Origin: Xanthomonas hortorum
GTDB taxonomy: Bacteria > Pseudomonadota > Gammaproteobacteria > Xanthomonadales > Xanthomonadaceae
Assembly (NCBI RefSeq): GCF_024339125.1
Contig: NZ_CP101417.1
Location: 1,860,001-1,924,000 of the forward strand
Length of the DNA stretch: 64,000 nt
Reading direction: 5' to 3'
In this document: positions 40,023 to 48,998 of the stretch, piece after piece
Position numbering within the stretch: the stretch's first letter is position 1
Layout of the letters: every line of letters starts with the position of its first letter
The notes under the pieces: model-generated
What the model was told of the DNA's origin: nothing
Databases searched by the model: none
The model's input: only the letters and a program-made list of their open reading frames with translations
Position numbers and translations under genes: made by a program

Positions 40023-40178
40023 GGGCGGTGATCGAAACGATGCGCAGCCGCCAGGTGGGCGGCCGGTGCTCGGCATCGGGATGTCGCGCTCGTACACTGG
40101 GGTCACTGGCTGCCTGCCGCTCGCGCCGAGTCGTCGAGTTCTCGCCAGCGGTTATCGGCCACTCTTAGAATCCATTGC

Positions 40179-41081
40179 ATGTATGTACGCGCGCTCATCG
40201 TTGTCTTGATCGTCCTCAATGCCGGCGTGGCGTTGTGGTGGGCCCTGCAGCCGGCACCGGCCGCGTTGGCCGCTCCGGCGCAGCCGGCGGGTGTGGCACG
40301 GTTGGAGGTGTTGCCGAACATCGCAACAGGCGCGGCGGCTGCGATATCGAGAGAGGCAGCAACAGCAGCTGCAGATACAGATGCTGCGCCGGCAGCAACA
40401 TCGGTTGCACCGGCACCGGCACCGGCACCGGCACCGGCACCGGCTCAGACATCAACGGAACAAGCGGCGGCGGCCGCTTCGACAGCTGCGGCTACCACCG
40501 CAGTGGCCGAAACATCGCCAGTACCGTCCGAGATTCCGGCCACAACCAAGGTCGCTCCGAAACCTGCCGAGGTTGCTGTGGCGCCTGCACCAAAGACATC
40601 GCCAACGGTGCCGACTCCCGCGCCCGTTCCAGAGCGCTGCGCCAGCCTGGGCCCCTATCCGGCGCGCGCGGACGCCGATGCCGCGCTGGCACGCATTCGT
40701 AGTCAAGCCACGCGCAGCAGCGTGCGCGAAGACAAGGACGCCGGGGTCAGCACGTTCCGGGTGATGCTGCCCAGCGTGGGCGATCGTGCCGCGGCGCAGG
40801 CATTGGTCAAGCGCATCGCGGCGGCTGGCATCGGCGACTATTACGTGATTGCGCAAGGCGAGGACAACTCCGTCGCGCTGGGCCAATACCAGAGCCGCGA
40901 GCGCGCCGAGCGGCGTCAGGCGAGCCTGGTGAGTGCGGGGTTTCCCGCGCAGCTGATGCCCAGCGACACCGGGCAATCGCGCTGGTGGATCGATGTGCGT
41001 AGTGCCTCGGCACCCACTGCGTTGCAGGGTGCCGCGGGTGCAACGCGTCAACGATCGCTAGATTGCTCCGCGCTGCGCTAG
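40179..41081 (+). CDS. SPOR-domain inner-membrane protein
   Basis: A 300-residue protein: short cytoplasmic start, one TM helix (ALIVVLIVLNAGVALWWAL), a long Ala/Pro-rich linker (about 30-145), then a SPOR domain (about 150-270: CASLGPYPARADADAALARI, VSTFRVMLPSVGD and VALGQYQSRERAERRQASLV) that should bind denuded septal peptidoglycan. The linker contains (CGGCAC)x5 at 40411-40440 encoding Pro-Ala repeats, in frame, so strain-to-strain length changes are expected. It follows coaX on the same strand. Confidence 0.82.
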   Translation: MYVRALIVVLIVLNAGVALWWALQPAPAALAAPAQPAGVARLEVLPNIATGAAAAISREAATAAADTDAAPAATSVAPAPAPAPAPAPAQTSTEQAAAAASTAAATTAVAETSPVPSEIPATTKVAPKPAEVAVAPAPKTSPTVPTPAPVPERCASLGPYPARADADAALARIRSQATRSSVREDKDAGVSTFRVMLPSVGDRAAAQALVKRIAAAGIGDYYVIAQGEDNSVALGQYQSRERAERRQASLVSAGFPAQLMPSDTGQSRWWIDVRSASAPTALQGAAGATRQRSLDCSALR

Positions 41082-41114
41082 AATGCGCACCGGCGCGCAA
41101 TGCGCTTGGCCTTT

Positions 41115-41190
41115 GCCGGCATAGCTCAGTTGGTAGAGCAACCGCCTTGTAAGCGGTAGGTCCCCAGTTCGAATCCGGGTGCCGGCACCA
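41115..41190 (+). tRNA. tRNA-Thr (anticodon TGT)
   Basis: A 76-base cloverleaf: acceptor GCCGGCA pairs TGCCGGC, D-arm GCTC...GAGC, anticodon arm ACCGC-CTTGTAA-GCGGT, T-arm with GTTCGAATC, discriminator A and encoded CCA. TGT reads ACA threonine codons. Confidence 0.97.
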
Positions 41191-41510
41191 TCTTCGATCC
41201 ACAAGTTCGTGCACACACCTGTTCTGGCCGTGCTGTCGTTTGGGTGCGTTTTCTGTGCCTGCAATTTTCACTGCAGCCGATTGCCACGCACGGTGGTTGT
41301 GCGGGCCAACGCGACATCCTCTATCGGAATATTGATTCCTTTATGAGGCGAAGCGCTTGGTGAAGGAGCGGTTTCGTCGGGAATTGTGGCTGGCCGTACC
41401 CTCACCCCAACCCCTCTCCCGCGGGGAGAGGGGCTTTAGATAAGTTGCGCGTTGCGCGCAAATCGTATTGCGCAGTTTGTTGTTGCCTGCGCGTAAGCAC
41501 GCGCAGCAGA
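41191..41510. other. Gap between tRNA-Thr and tmk
   Basis: 320 bases with no gene. It contains the repeat at 41392-41437. No integrase or duplicated tRNA 3' end is visible. Confidence 0.6.
41392..41437. repeat. GCC-rich intergenic repeat with perfect hairpin
   Basis: GGCCGTACCCTCACCCCAA leads into CCCCTCTCCC-GCG-GGGAGAGGGG (41411-41433), a perfect 10-bp stem, then CTTTAG. The same ends occur in an interrupted copy at 4829-4948. Confidence 0.65.
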
Positions 41511-42194
41511 TCAGGCCGGGCGACCGGCCGATAGCAGTTTCAGGACAGCCCTTTCTGCATCGGTGTGCGCAGCGTCGCCGCTCAGCCGTTCGGCCAGTGC
41601 GGCAACGACGATAGCGTGGGCTTGGCGTAGCACGCTGTCTGCATCTGCGCTGGCGTCCACCACGTGTTTGCCCGGCAATTGCAGGGCATTGAAGATGGCG
41701 CGGCAGCGTTCCAGGTTGTCCTGGGTTTCGAAGTGGTTGGGGGCGTCGCCGCGGGCGCGGATGCGCGCCAGGCCGGTGGGCGGTGGCAGGTCGAGCAGCA
41801 GCAGCACGTCCGGGCGCGGTGCGAAGGCGTTGCGTTCCAGCAGCGCGTCCAGCGGCAGGCCGGCGGCGCCCTGGTAGGCAACCATCGACGGAAAGTAGCG
41901 GTCCAGGATCACGATGTCGCCGCGTGCCAATGCGGGCGCGATGAGGGTGTCCACATGTTCGTGGCGGTCGCGGATCAGCAGCTCGGCTTCTTCGTCCGCG
42001 CTCAGGCGGCCGGTGGCGGCGGACTGACGCAACTGGGTGCCCCAGGGGCCGTTGGTCGGCTCCTTGCTCAGTACGACGCGGACGCCGGCCGCTTCCAGGG
42101 TGGTGGCCAGGCTGCGGGCGAGGGTGGTCTTGCCGGCGCCGTCGATGCCTTCGATCGCGATCAACAAGCCGCCGGGCTTCAGTTCGATTGTCAT
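41511..42194 (-). CDS. tmk: Thymidylate kinase
   Basis: A 227-residue enzyme converting dTMP to dTDP. P-loop [19 protein letters not shown], the DR-type segment [17 protein letters not shown] with the thymidine-binding Arg/Tyr, and [26 protein letters not shown] for the lid region. ATG 42194 gives the family N-terminus. Monocistronic and convergent with the tRNA gene. Confidence 0.94.
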   Translation of the reverse strand: MTIELKPGGLLIAIEGIDGAGKTTLARSLATTLEAAGVRVVLSKEPTNGPWGTQLRQSAATGRLSADEEAELLIRDRHEHVDTLIAPALARGDIVILDRYFPSMVAYQGAAGLPLDALLERNAFAPRPDVLLLLDLPPPTGLARIRARGDAPNHFETQDNLERCRAIFNALQLPGKHVVDASADADSVLRQAHAIVVAALAERLSGDAAHTDAERAVLKLLSAGRPA

Positions 42195-42786
42195 CGCGCT
42201 ACTTTATCCGATCGTGGCGATAGGTCAGTACTGCGGCAGCGTCTTTGCGGCGCGCTGCAGTTGTCGATTCTGGCGGGTCAGGTTGCCGCCGCGGGCAGTG
42301 ACGCTGCCGTGCGCCGAAGCGCGCGTCGAGATCGCTTGATGTCTGCCTGTTCGACGAGTTGCCGTGCAACAGCAGCAGCAAGACAGTCGCTAGCTACTGG
42401 CTACGCGGTGTGCGGTCACCACAGGTGGGTGCGCCGCTTGGCAGCCAGGCACCCAACTACGCGCGCGTAAGCCGCATGGTGCCGCGACGGCCTGGCTGCC
42501 CATCGCCACCGCTATTGCCGACGCGATATCACGGGTATGTCCTGCGCGATGTCGGGAACGTCCCGATGTCCTGGCTTTTGATCGCGCGCCATACTGAACA
42601 AGTCAGACAAAGCGCTCGAATGTATGACGTTCGCGTCGTGTGTCTGGCATCAAGGAAGATGGACGCGTCGCCGCCACCCTAGAGGCGGCATCCCCCGCGT
42701 GACGCCCTTTCAGGCACCGTCGTGACCGGATTCCTTGTTTTGTCTTGCGTGTCGATCACGCAGGTACGCGCGCCAGGCGCTGCCGA
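42195..42786. other. Gap between tmk and the GTPase operon
   Basis: 592 bases. A 107-codon plus-strand frame at 42359-42682 has no recognisable domain and I do not call it. A perfect dyad TCGGGA-ACG-TCCCGA sits at 42552-42566, flanked by GATGTC repeats. The remainder shows nothing. Confidence 0.5.
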
Positions 42787-43329
42787 TCAGCTGTGCGCCG
42801 AAGTGTAGCGATAGGACAGCAGCGATTTCACCAGGAAGGTGATCTGGGTGGCCGAGCGCGCATCCACGCGCATGACCGGGATGCGAAAGCCTTCGGCAAC
42901 CAATGCATCGCGGAACGGCGGCAGCAGAAAATCCTGCATTTCGTCGGTCATGGTGATGCCCACCGCCATACTTGCCTCTGGTGCGATCTGCGAAAATTCA
43001 CGCAGCAACGTCAGCGTGGCCTCGAGCATCTGCGGATCGCGCGCGCTGGTCAGCACGATCACACCCAGTGCGCCGTCGCAAACCAGTGGCCACATGAAAT
43101 CCAGGTATTTCTGGCCCGGCACGCCGTACACGTGCAGCAACTCGCCGTCTTCCAGCTCGATCGAGCTGTAGTCCAGCGCCACCGTGGTGTAGGTCTTGTC
43201 GCCGTAGGCATCCTGGCTGAGCGGCATCTCGGTGCTGACCGGCTCCACGTCGGAAATGGCGCGCACTGCCGTGGTCTTGCCGGCGCCCATGCCGCCAACG
43301 AACACCAGTTTGTTGGCCGGAAGACTCAT
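42787..43329 (-). CDS. Small Ras-like GTPase of roadblock operon
   Basis: A 180-residue cytosolic GTPase. The P-loop is KLVFVGGMGAGKTTAVRAI; switch region TTVALDYSSIEL; G3 is VYGVPGQKYLDFMW (D-x-x-G replaced by V-P-G-Q as in MglA/conservon-type GTPases). The usual NKxD base-recognition motif appears only as GITMTDE, which may alter nucleotide specificity. Start at ATG 43329 overlaps the stop of the upstream gene by ATGA. Together with two roadblock proteins it forms a conservon-like set; such GTPases are switched by roadblock/LC7 partners. Confidence 0.85.
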   Translation of the reverse strand: MSLPANKLVFVGGMGAGKTTAVRAISDVEPVSTEMPLSQDAYGDKTYTTVALDYSSIELEDGELLHVYGVPGQKYLDFMWPLVCDGALGVIVLTSARDPQMLEATLTLLREFSQIAPEASMAVGITMTDEMQDFLLPPFRDALVAEGFRIPVMRVDARSATQITFLVKSLLSYRYTSAHS

Positions 43330-44243
43330 GACTGCGCCTGAAAAAGAGAGAGGCCAAACCGACGTGCGACCCAGGAGAAGAACCGGGAGTTGCTGCTGTC
43401 CGGACGAGTCTGCGTTGCAGGCACGGGAATCTCCGCAGTCTGGGCAAGGCCACTGGCAAGTGCAGCGGCGAACAGGCATTCCACCGTTTGCAGCGGCAGC
43501 TTGCAAGCATTGGCCAGCGCCTGCGCGCGCCACGGACGCGCATGCAGGTGGGCGATGGCGAGCAACTGTGCGGGCGAGCTGGTCTCGGCACTCAGTTCCG
43601 GCCATTGGCGCAGCTGTAGCGCATGGCTGGGTTCCACCGCCGGCAGCGCGGGCCGCAGATGCTCGGGCAGGGCGAAATACAGCGCTTCGAACGAGATGCG
43701 TTGCGTCAGTGCGGCATCGGTTGTGTCCGGTGCGACCTGCCAACCGGGGCGATCCAGTGCGGCGACCAGTTCGGACAACGGCAGGCCGGGTGCAAGTTGC
43801 ACGCAGGCATTGGCCGGATCTACACGGACGTGCAGCTGCGCGTGGCGTAGCAGCACTGCAGCGTTGCCGAATTCACCGCGGCAATGGCGGATCAGCAGCG
43901 CCGGTTCGGCGATCTGCACGTTATGCGGCGAGGACAGCAGCAGACGCAGGTGTTCGTTGAGTTCGCGCACGGTGGCGCCGTGCTTGATCCATGCGCCGGC
44001 GACCGGTGTCCGCGACACCACCAGCACGCGCATCGGCTGGCCTTGCAGCGCCTGCCATGCGGCCAGGCCGTCGGCGCTTTCCAGACCCAGTACCACCACG
44101 TCGGCCGCGTGGTGCGGCCATTGCCCCAATTGCACGTCGACGCGCTCGGCCAGCAGCAGCGAGCACGCCAGTTTCAGGCGCGTGGTGTGCAGCAGGTCCA
44201 GGCCGGCCGTAGCGACCCGCAGGGCGTGAATGGGTATGGTCAT
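43326..44243 (-). CDS. Unknown protein of roadblock/GTPase operon
   Basis: A 305-residue soluble protein. The first 115 residues look receiver-like without a clear phosphoacceptor pattern (TTRLKLACSLLLAERVDVQLG, ADVVVLGLESADGLAAWQALQ, MRVLVVSRTP). The middle is beta-rich, and the C-terminus resembles a small helical or winged-helix segment (AQLLAIAHLHARPWRAQALANACKL). No family is recognised with confidence. Start ATG 44243 is preferred over 44258. Gene order puts it where DUF742-type genes occur in actinobacterial conservons, but I see no sequence match to DUF742. Stop overlaps the GTPase start. Confidence 0.7.
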   Translation of the reverse strand: MTIPIHALRVATAGLDLLHTTRLKLACSLLLAERVDVQLGQWPHHAADVVVLGLESADGLAAWQALQGQPMRVLVVSRTPVAGAWIKHGATVRELNEHLRLLLSSPHNVQIAEPALLIRHCRGEFGNAAVLLRHAQLHVRVDPANACVQLAPGLPLSELVAALDRPGWQVAPDTTDAALTQRISFEALYFALPEHLRPALPAVEPSHALQLRQWPELSAETSSPAQLLAIAHLHARPWRAQALANACKLPLQTVECLFAAALASGLAQTAEIPVPATQTRPDSSNSRFFSWVARRFGLSLFQAQS

Positions 44244-44336
44244 GACATGGCGCCGCATCGGCGCGTTGGAGTGCGACGCCTGCCGGTGCAGACCGGCAGG
44301 CCGGACAGGCGACGCGTGTGCGCCGCCAGGTTGGCA

Positions 44337-44696
44337 TCAACCGAAGTCGAGGGTCTTTTCGAACGCCTTGAGCTCGTGACGGGCCATCGCCAGATTGGCC
44401 TTGGCGCGGTCCAGCACGACGTACAAGAACAGTGTGCCGTTGCTCTCCAGCGGACGCAGCAGGTGGTACTGACGGGCCAGCGTGATCAGGATGTCTTCGA
44501 TGGTGTCGTTCAGACCGAGCTGCTCGGCGATGCGACGCTTGGCACGCACCACTTCGGTATTGCCGGCGGCGGCCAGTTCCAGGTTGAGATCGGTGCCGCC
44601 GGTCATGCCCAGTGCCATGCCGCTGTCGCTATCGACCAGTGCGGCACCGACGAAGCCGGCGATTGAATGCAGGTGTTCCAGATTGAGTTGTGCCAC
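44337..44696 (-). CDS. Roadblock/LC7-like protein 2
   Basis: A 119-residue protein from GTG 44696 with AAGGAC upstream. It contains an alpha-beta roadblock-like domain: IAGFVGAALVDSDSGMALGM, then AAGNTEVVRAKRRIAEQLG and TLARQYHLLRPLESNGTLFLYVVLDRAKANLAMAR split over two strands and a helix. Such proteins act as GTPase regulators (MglB-like). The third gene from the 3' end in the operon, 64 bases after the first roadblock gene and 93 before the unknown gene. Confidence 0.78.
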   Translation of the reverse strand: MAQLNLEHLHSIAGFVGAALVDSDSGMALGMTGGTDLNLELAAAGNTEVVRAKRRIAEQLGLNDTIEDILITLARQYHLLRPLESNGTLFLYVVLDRAKANLAMARHELKAFEKTLDFG

Positions 44697-44759
44697 GGGA
44701 CGTCCTTACAAGCGGTGAGTAATGGGTGCGCGAAAGGCAAGCACGAACAATGCCAAGCC

Positions 44760-45212
44760 TCAGGTCGCCGGTTGCGCCATGGCCTTGGCCAGACGGCCGG
44801 CGCAGTCGCGCGCGTTGAACAACAGTGCGGCGGCATTGAGCTGTGGGCCGCCAATTGCGGTGAGCGTCAGCGGTTTGTCGGCGCGAATGCGGATCAGCAC
44901 CAGCTGGCCGCCACGGGTGCTGACGGTGGCGTAATCGGCCTCGCTCAGACTGGATTCGCGCGCCAGGGTCTCGCCCAGGGTCAGAAACGAATTGGCCATC
45001 GCCGCCAGACGCCGACCGTCGACATCCAGACTGGATTGCTCGGTAATGGCGCGCCCGTCGGCGGTGGACAGCATCAACAAACGGATGCCTGGCTCACGCT
45101 CGATGGTCTGCGCGAACTCGCGACCGATGCGCTGCAGGTCGTACTGATGCGACGCCCGCGCGACCTCGCCCACGGCAGCCTTGACGACCTGGTTGACGGC
45201 GTTGTGCGGCAT
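44760..45212 (-). CDS. Roadblock/LC7-like protein 1
   Basis: A 150-residue protein from ATG 45212 with GGGGAG upstream. The core GIRLLMLSTADGRAITEQSS, RLAAMANSFLTLGETLARES and YATVSTRGGQLVLIRIRADKPLTLTAIG follows the roadblock/LC7 fold. It is the first gene of the operon roadblock, roadblock, unknown, GTPase. The upstream frame to 45317 is not coding. Confidence 0.8.
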   Translation of the reverse strand: MPHNAVNQVVKAAVGEVARASHQYDLQRIGREFAQTIEREPGIRLLMLSTADGRAITEQSSLDVDGRRLAAMANSFLTLGETLARESSLSEADYATVSTRGGQLVLIRIRADKPLTLTAIGGPQLNAAALLFNARDCAGRLAKAMAQPAT

Positions 45213-45685
45213 GAATTTCTCCCCTGTACAAAACGCGCTGCGCGATGAAAAAAACCTGTCGATGGCACTGATGACCCGCGCTGGCGGGCAGACAGTGGCA
45301 CCGGCATCTCCAGCCATGGTCTAACTGTGCGGGCAGGCAGGCGCATTCCGCAAAGCACAGATGCGCCACAAACTGCCCAACCACGTCACGTGAAGCAGCA
45401 ATCAACCTCTCGACGCAGCTGACAAGCGAGCGCGGCTGGTGGTCGGTAGTGCTCCGGTCGAGATGGATCACGCTGACACCGCAGCCTTTGCGCATGCCAT
45501 CCGCTCCCGTCCGACGCTTGCCCGACGCTTGCCCGCTACGGGGTATCGGCCGCTGTTCGGATTGCTGCAGTGGCAGATGCGATTGCGTGATTGGTGACGC
45601 AGGCCGCGCGCCGTGCTGCGCTGCCGCGCGTCAGTGCGCGGGCCGACGACTAGACTTCAGCGCTTTCTCGATGCTGGAGCAATGC
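45213..45685. other. Divergent promoter region, roadblock operon and rocF
   Basis: 473 bases between divergent genes. It must hold both promoters. I see no gene and no clear operator. Confidence 0.5.
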
Positions 45686-46609
45686 ATGGCGACGCAGTAC
45701 CTGCCGGTTTCCCTGATTGGCGTTCCCACCGACATCGGTGCCGGCCACCGTGGCGCGCGGATGGGGCCGGAGGCGCTGCGCATCGCCGGCTTGCAGGAGG
45801 CCTTGATCGGCCGCGGTGTGGAGGTGCGCGACCTGGGCAATCTGAATGGCCCGCGCAATCCCTGGCTGGCCCCGCAGGCAGGCTACCGGCATCTGGACGA
45901 AGTGGTGGCCTGGAACCAGGCGCTGATGGACGCCAGCTACGCTGAACTATGCGCCGGGCGCATGCCGATCATGCTCGGCGGCGACCACTGCCTGGGCATC
46001 GGTTCGATCACCGCGGTGGCCAAGTACTGCCGCGAACAGGGGCGCCCGCTACGGGTGCTGTGGCTGGATGCGCATTCGGACTTCAATACCAGCGAGGTGA
46101 CGCCATCGGGCAACGTGCACGGCATGCCGGTGGCCTGCCTGTGCGGCCTGGGCCCGCAGGCGTTGACCCATCTGGGCGGCAGCGCGCCGGCCCTGCTGCC
46201 CGAGCAGGTGCGGCAGATCGGCATTCGCTCGGTGGACCCGGAGGAGAAACGTCTGATCAAGCAGCATCGCATCGATGTCTACGACATGCGCTACATCGAC
46301 GAGGCCGGCATGAAGCGCACCATGGAGACTGCCTTGCAGGGCATGAGCGCGGACACCCATCTGCACGTGAGCTTCGATGTGGACTTCCTCGACCCCAGCA
46401 TCGCGCCGGGCGTGGGCACCACCGTGCCCGGTGGTCCCAACTACCGCGAGGCGCAGCTGGTGATGGAGATGATTGCCGACACCGGGCGTATGGGGTCGCT
46501 GGACATCGTCGAACTCAATCCGGTGCTGGACAACCGCAACGCGACCGCCGAGCTGGCGGTGGATCTGGTGGAGAGCCTGTTCGGCAAGTCCACGCTGATG
46601 CGAGATTGA
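45686..46609 (+). CDS. rocF: Arginase
   Basis: A 307-residue ureohydrolase converting arginine to ornithine and urea. The di-manganese ligands are visible in MLGGDHCLGIGS, LWLDAHSDFNT, and FDVDFLDPSIAPGVGT; SGNVHGMPVA provides the substrate loop. LVELN-like C-terminal GSLDIVELNPVLDNRN is canonical. ATG 45686 has GGAG six bases upstream; in-frame ATG 45671 is upstream of that signal. Agmatinase and formiminoglutamase are less likely given the SGNVHGMP loop. Confidence 0.9.
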   Translation: MATQYLPVSLIGVPTDIGAGHRGARMGPEALRIAGLQEALIGRGVEVRDLGNLNGPRNPWLAPQAGYRHLDEVVAWNQALMDASYAELCAGRMPIMLGGDHCLGIGSITAVAKYCREQGRPLRVLWLDAHSDFNTSEVTPSGNVHGMPVACLCGLGPQALTHLGGSAPALLPEQVRQIGIRSVDPEEKRLIKQHRIDVYDMRYIDEAGMKRTMETALQGMSADTHLHVSFDVDFLDPSIAPGVGTTVPGGPNYREAQLVMEMIADTGRMGSLDIVELNPVLDNRNATAELAVDLVESLFGKSTLMRD

Positions 46610-46718
46610 TCGATTGCTGAACGCGGCGCGCCACGTTCACATCAAATCCACGGCCACGCAGTCAGATTTGGCGCCAAGCGCGGTGCGTTGGCACCGAATG
46701 CAGAACTGAGGAAGACCG

Positions 46719-46871
46719 ATGAAGCGACTGCTGACACTGATGGTGCTAGGCCTGTTTTCGGCTGGCGTGATGACTGGCTGCAACACCATGGCCGGCGCCG
46801 GCAAGGACATGCAGGGCGCAGGTGAGAAGGTCGAAAAGAAGGCCGATAATTGCAGCGACGGTAAGTGCTGA
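46719..46871 (+). CDS. Entericidin-like lipoprotein 1
   Basis: A 50-residue lipoprotein, MKRLLTLMVLGLFSAGVMTGCNTMAG and the entericidin motif GKDMQGAGEKVEKKAD. The lipobox is M-T-G-C. Unlike its neighbour it ends in NCSDGKC, adding two cysteines. GAGGAAGACCG precedes the ATG. Entericidin family members are small membrane-active lipoproteins linked to stress and programmed death in E. coli; role here unknown. Confidence 0.88.
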   Translation: MKRLLTLMVLGLFSAGVMTGCNTMAGAGKDMQGAGEKVEKKADNCSDGKC

Positions 46872-46949
46872 TTCCAGGTTTTGTCTGATCTTGTTGTTCG
46901 AATTGATTGATCTGCGGCACGTCGCCGTTTACCCACGAAGGAGTTTGTT

Positions 46950-47084
46950 ATGAAGCGTGCAATTATGCTGCTGGTGCTGTCGGTGTTTTCGGTCGGTATG
47001 TTGGCGGGTTGCAACACCGTCGCAGGTGCCGGCAAGGACGTGCAGGGCGCTGGCGAGAAAGTGGAAGACGCTGCGCGCAAGTGA
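46950..47084 (+). CDS. Entericidin-like lipoprotein 2
   Basis: A 44-residue paralogue, MKRAIMLLVLSVFSVGMLAG-C with lipobox L-A-G-C, then NTVAGAGKDVQGAGEKVEDAARK. AAGGAG lies upstream. It lacks the C-terminal cysteines of the first copy, and a strong terminator follows. The two copies look like a tandem duplication, which could parallel the entericidin A/B toxin-antidote pair, but orientation of roles cannot be read. Confidence 0.88.
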   Translation: MKRAIMLLVLSVFSVGMLAGCNTVAGAGKDVQGAGEKVEDAARK

Positions 47085-47103
47085 TCTAGCGCTGCATGCT
47101 TAG

Positions 47104-47133
47104 AAAAAACGGGCCGCAAGGCCCGTTTTTTTT
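47104..47133 (+). terminator. Intrinsic terminator after entericidin pair
   Basis: AAAAAA-CGGGCC-GCAA-GGCCCG-TTTTTTTT. Stem 47110-47125; A- and T-runs on both sides make it bidirectional. Confidence 0.93.
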
Positions 47134-47326
47134 GCCCATGTTTTCGGGAACTGCTGCGTTCGACGCGCCAGTTCTGCGTGTATCGACATGCGCCGCGTGC
47201 ACCGCAGGCGTAAGCGACCATTCAGTGCGGTGAGTCCGGGTTTGACAGCTTTTGATCTGCAGCGAACGCGTCCATCGGCAACCTGACGCCACGGTCAATC
47301 GCGGCCGCATCAAGCGGAGTCAACGC

Positions 47327-47536
47327 ATGAACACTGACATCATTTCCGGTAAGTGGACCCAGCTCAAAGGCAAGGCGCAGGCCAAGTGGGGCGACCTCAC
47401 CGACGACGATTTCAAGATCGCCGAAGGCAATGCCGAGTATCTGCAGGGCAAGCTTCAGGAGCGCTACGGCTGGGATCGCGATCGCGCCCAGACCGAAGTG
47501 CGCGCCTTCGAAAAGTCGCTGCGCGACGACACCTGA
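47327..47536 (+). CDS. CsbD-like stress protein
   Basis: A 69-residue soluble protein, [18 protein letters not shown] then [17 protein letters not shown] and [23 protein letters not shown], the full CsbD-like domain (W-x-Q-x-K-G, WG-LT-DD). CsbD proteins are general-stress induced; function unknown. GCGGAG precedes the ATG, and a terminator follows. Confidence 0.92.
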   Translation: MNTDIISGKWTQLKGKAQAKWGDLTDDDFKIAEGNAEYLQGKLQERYGWDRDRAQTEVRAFEKSLRDDT

Positions 47537-47585
47537 GCCATCCGCAAGGTCGCTCACGCGATGAAGTGAGCGACACCTGCACACG

Positions 47586-47611
47586 ACGGGCCGCCTGATG
47601 CGGCCCGTTTT
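47586..47611 (+). terminator. Intrinsic terminator after CsbD gene
   Basis: ACGGGCCGC, loop CTGAT, GCGGCCCGT, then TTT. Nine-base-pair perfect stem. Confidence 0.85.
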
Positions 47612-47708
47612 GCGTCTGCGGGTGGGATAACGCATGCAAAGCCGGCGCGTCCATGCCCGGTGCACGGAACCGCTAAACTTGTGCGCTGACTTCCTGGCCT
47701 TCATGCAG

Positions 47709-48998
47709 ATGACCACTCGCGTTCTTACCGGTATCACCACCTCCGGCACCCCGCACCTGGGCAATTACGTCGGTGCGATCCGCCCGGCGATCCAGGCCAG
47801 CGCCGGCGCCGATGCGGAGAGCTTCTATTTCCTGGCCGACCTGCACAGCTTGATCAAGGCGCAGGACCCGGCGCGGACGCAGCGCTCCACGCTGGAGATC
47901 GCCGCCAGCTGGCTGGCCTGCGGGCTGGACCCGGAAACGGTGTGGTTCTATCGCCAATCCGATGTGCCGGAGACCACCGAGCTGCTATGGCTGCTCACCT
48001 GCGTGGCCGGCAAGGGCATCCTCAACCGCGCGCATGCCTACAAGGCGGCGGTGGACAAGAACCGCGCCGAGGGCGAGGACGAGGACGCGGGCGTGAGCGC
48101 CGGCTTGTTCATGTACCCGGTGCTGATGGCGGCGGACATCCTGATCTTCAACGCGCACAAGGTGCCGGTGGGACGCGACCAGATCCAGCATATCGAGATG
48201 GCGCGCGATTTCGCCCAGCGTTTCAATCATGTGTATGGGCGCGACTTTTTCACCTTGCCCGAGGCGGTGATCGACGAGCAGGTGTCCACGTTGCCAGGCC
48301 TGGACGGCCGCAAGATGAGCAAGAGCTACGGCAATACGATTCCGCTGTTCGCCCCACGCGAGGAACTGCGCAAGCTGGTGTTCTCCATCCTCACCGATTC
48401 GCGCGCGCCCGGCGAAGCCAAGGACACGCAGGGTTCGGCGTTATTCCAGCTGTATCAGGCCTTCGCCACGCCGCAGGAAACGGCTGCATTTGCCCAGGCC
48501 TTTGCCGATGGCATCGGCTGGGGCGATGCCAAGCAACAGCTGTTCGAGCGGATCGACCAGGAAATTACGCCGCTGCGCACGCGCTATGAGGCGCTGATGG
48601 CCGAGCCGGCGAAGATCGAGGCGATTCTGCGCGCCGGTGGCGCACGTCTGCGCGCACGCTACGCCACGCCGTTTCTGGCCGAGTTGCGCGCTGCGGTGGG
48701 TCTGCGCGATCTCTCCAGTCAGGCCGCGACGACGTCCGTGGACGCAGACGAAAAAGTCGCACCGCCGGTGTTCAAGCAATATCGCGAGAGCGACGGGCAG
48801 TTCTACTTCAAGTTGAACGATGGCGCCGGTGCGTTGCTGCTGCAGAGCGATGGCTTCGCCTCGCCACGCGATGCGGGTCAGTTGATTGCACGCTTGAAAC
48901 AGGCCGAGCAGGCCAGTGATCTGCAATTGCCGGGCGTGCATGCGCAGGTGGATGCGGAGGTGATTCTTGTGGCGATGCGTGTGTTGCGCGAGGGGTGA
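47709..48998 (+). CDS. trpS: Tryptophanyl-tRNA synthetase with extra C-terminal domain
   Basis: A 429-residue class I synthetase charging tRNA-Trp. The HIGH-type motif is TSGTPHLGNYVGA, KMSKS is GRKMSKSYGN, and VPVGRDQIQHIEMARDFAQRF is canonical. The catalytic enzyme ends near residue 345; typical bacterial TrpRS is about 330-350 residues. The remaining 85 residues (VFKQYRESDGQFYFKLNDGAGALLLQSDGF, read in two halves) resemble a DUF1508/YegP-like unit. ATG 47709 is chosen; ATG 47703 two codons earlier is equally possible. Confidence 0.92.
   Translation: MTTRVLTGITTSGTPHLGNYVGAIRPAIQASAGADAESFYFLADLHSLIKAQDPARTQRSTLEIAASWLACGLDPETVWFYRQSDVPETTELLWLLTCVAGKGILNRAHAYKAAVDKNRAEGEDEDAGVSAGLFMYPVLMAADILIFNAHKVPVGRDQIQHIEMARDFAQRFNHVYGRDFFTLPEAVIDEQVSTLPGLDGRKMSKSYGNTIPLFAPREELRKLVFSILTDSRAPGEAKDTQGSALFQLYQAFATPQETAAFAQAFADGIGWGDAKQQLFERIDQEITPLRTRYEALMAEPAKIEAILRAGGARLRARYATPFLAELRAAVGLRDLSSQAATTSVDADEKVAPPVFKQYRESDGQFYFKLNDGAGALLLQSDGFASPRDAGQLIARLKQAEQASDLQLPGVHAQVDAEVILVAMRVLREG

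Noticed and set aside
41115..41510. Integration site at tRNA-Thr
   Set aside because: No integrase, no repeated tRNA 3' end and no phage-like genes nearby.
42359..42682. 107-codon gene between tmk and the GTPase operon
   Set aside because: No domain, no convincing ribosome-binding site and composition like intergenic sequence.
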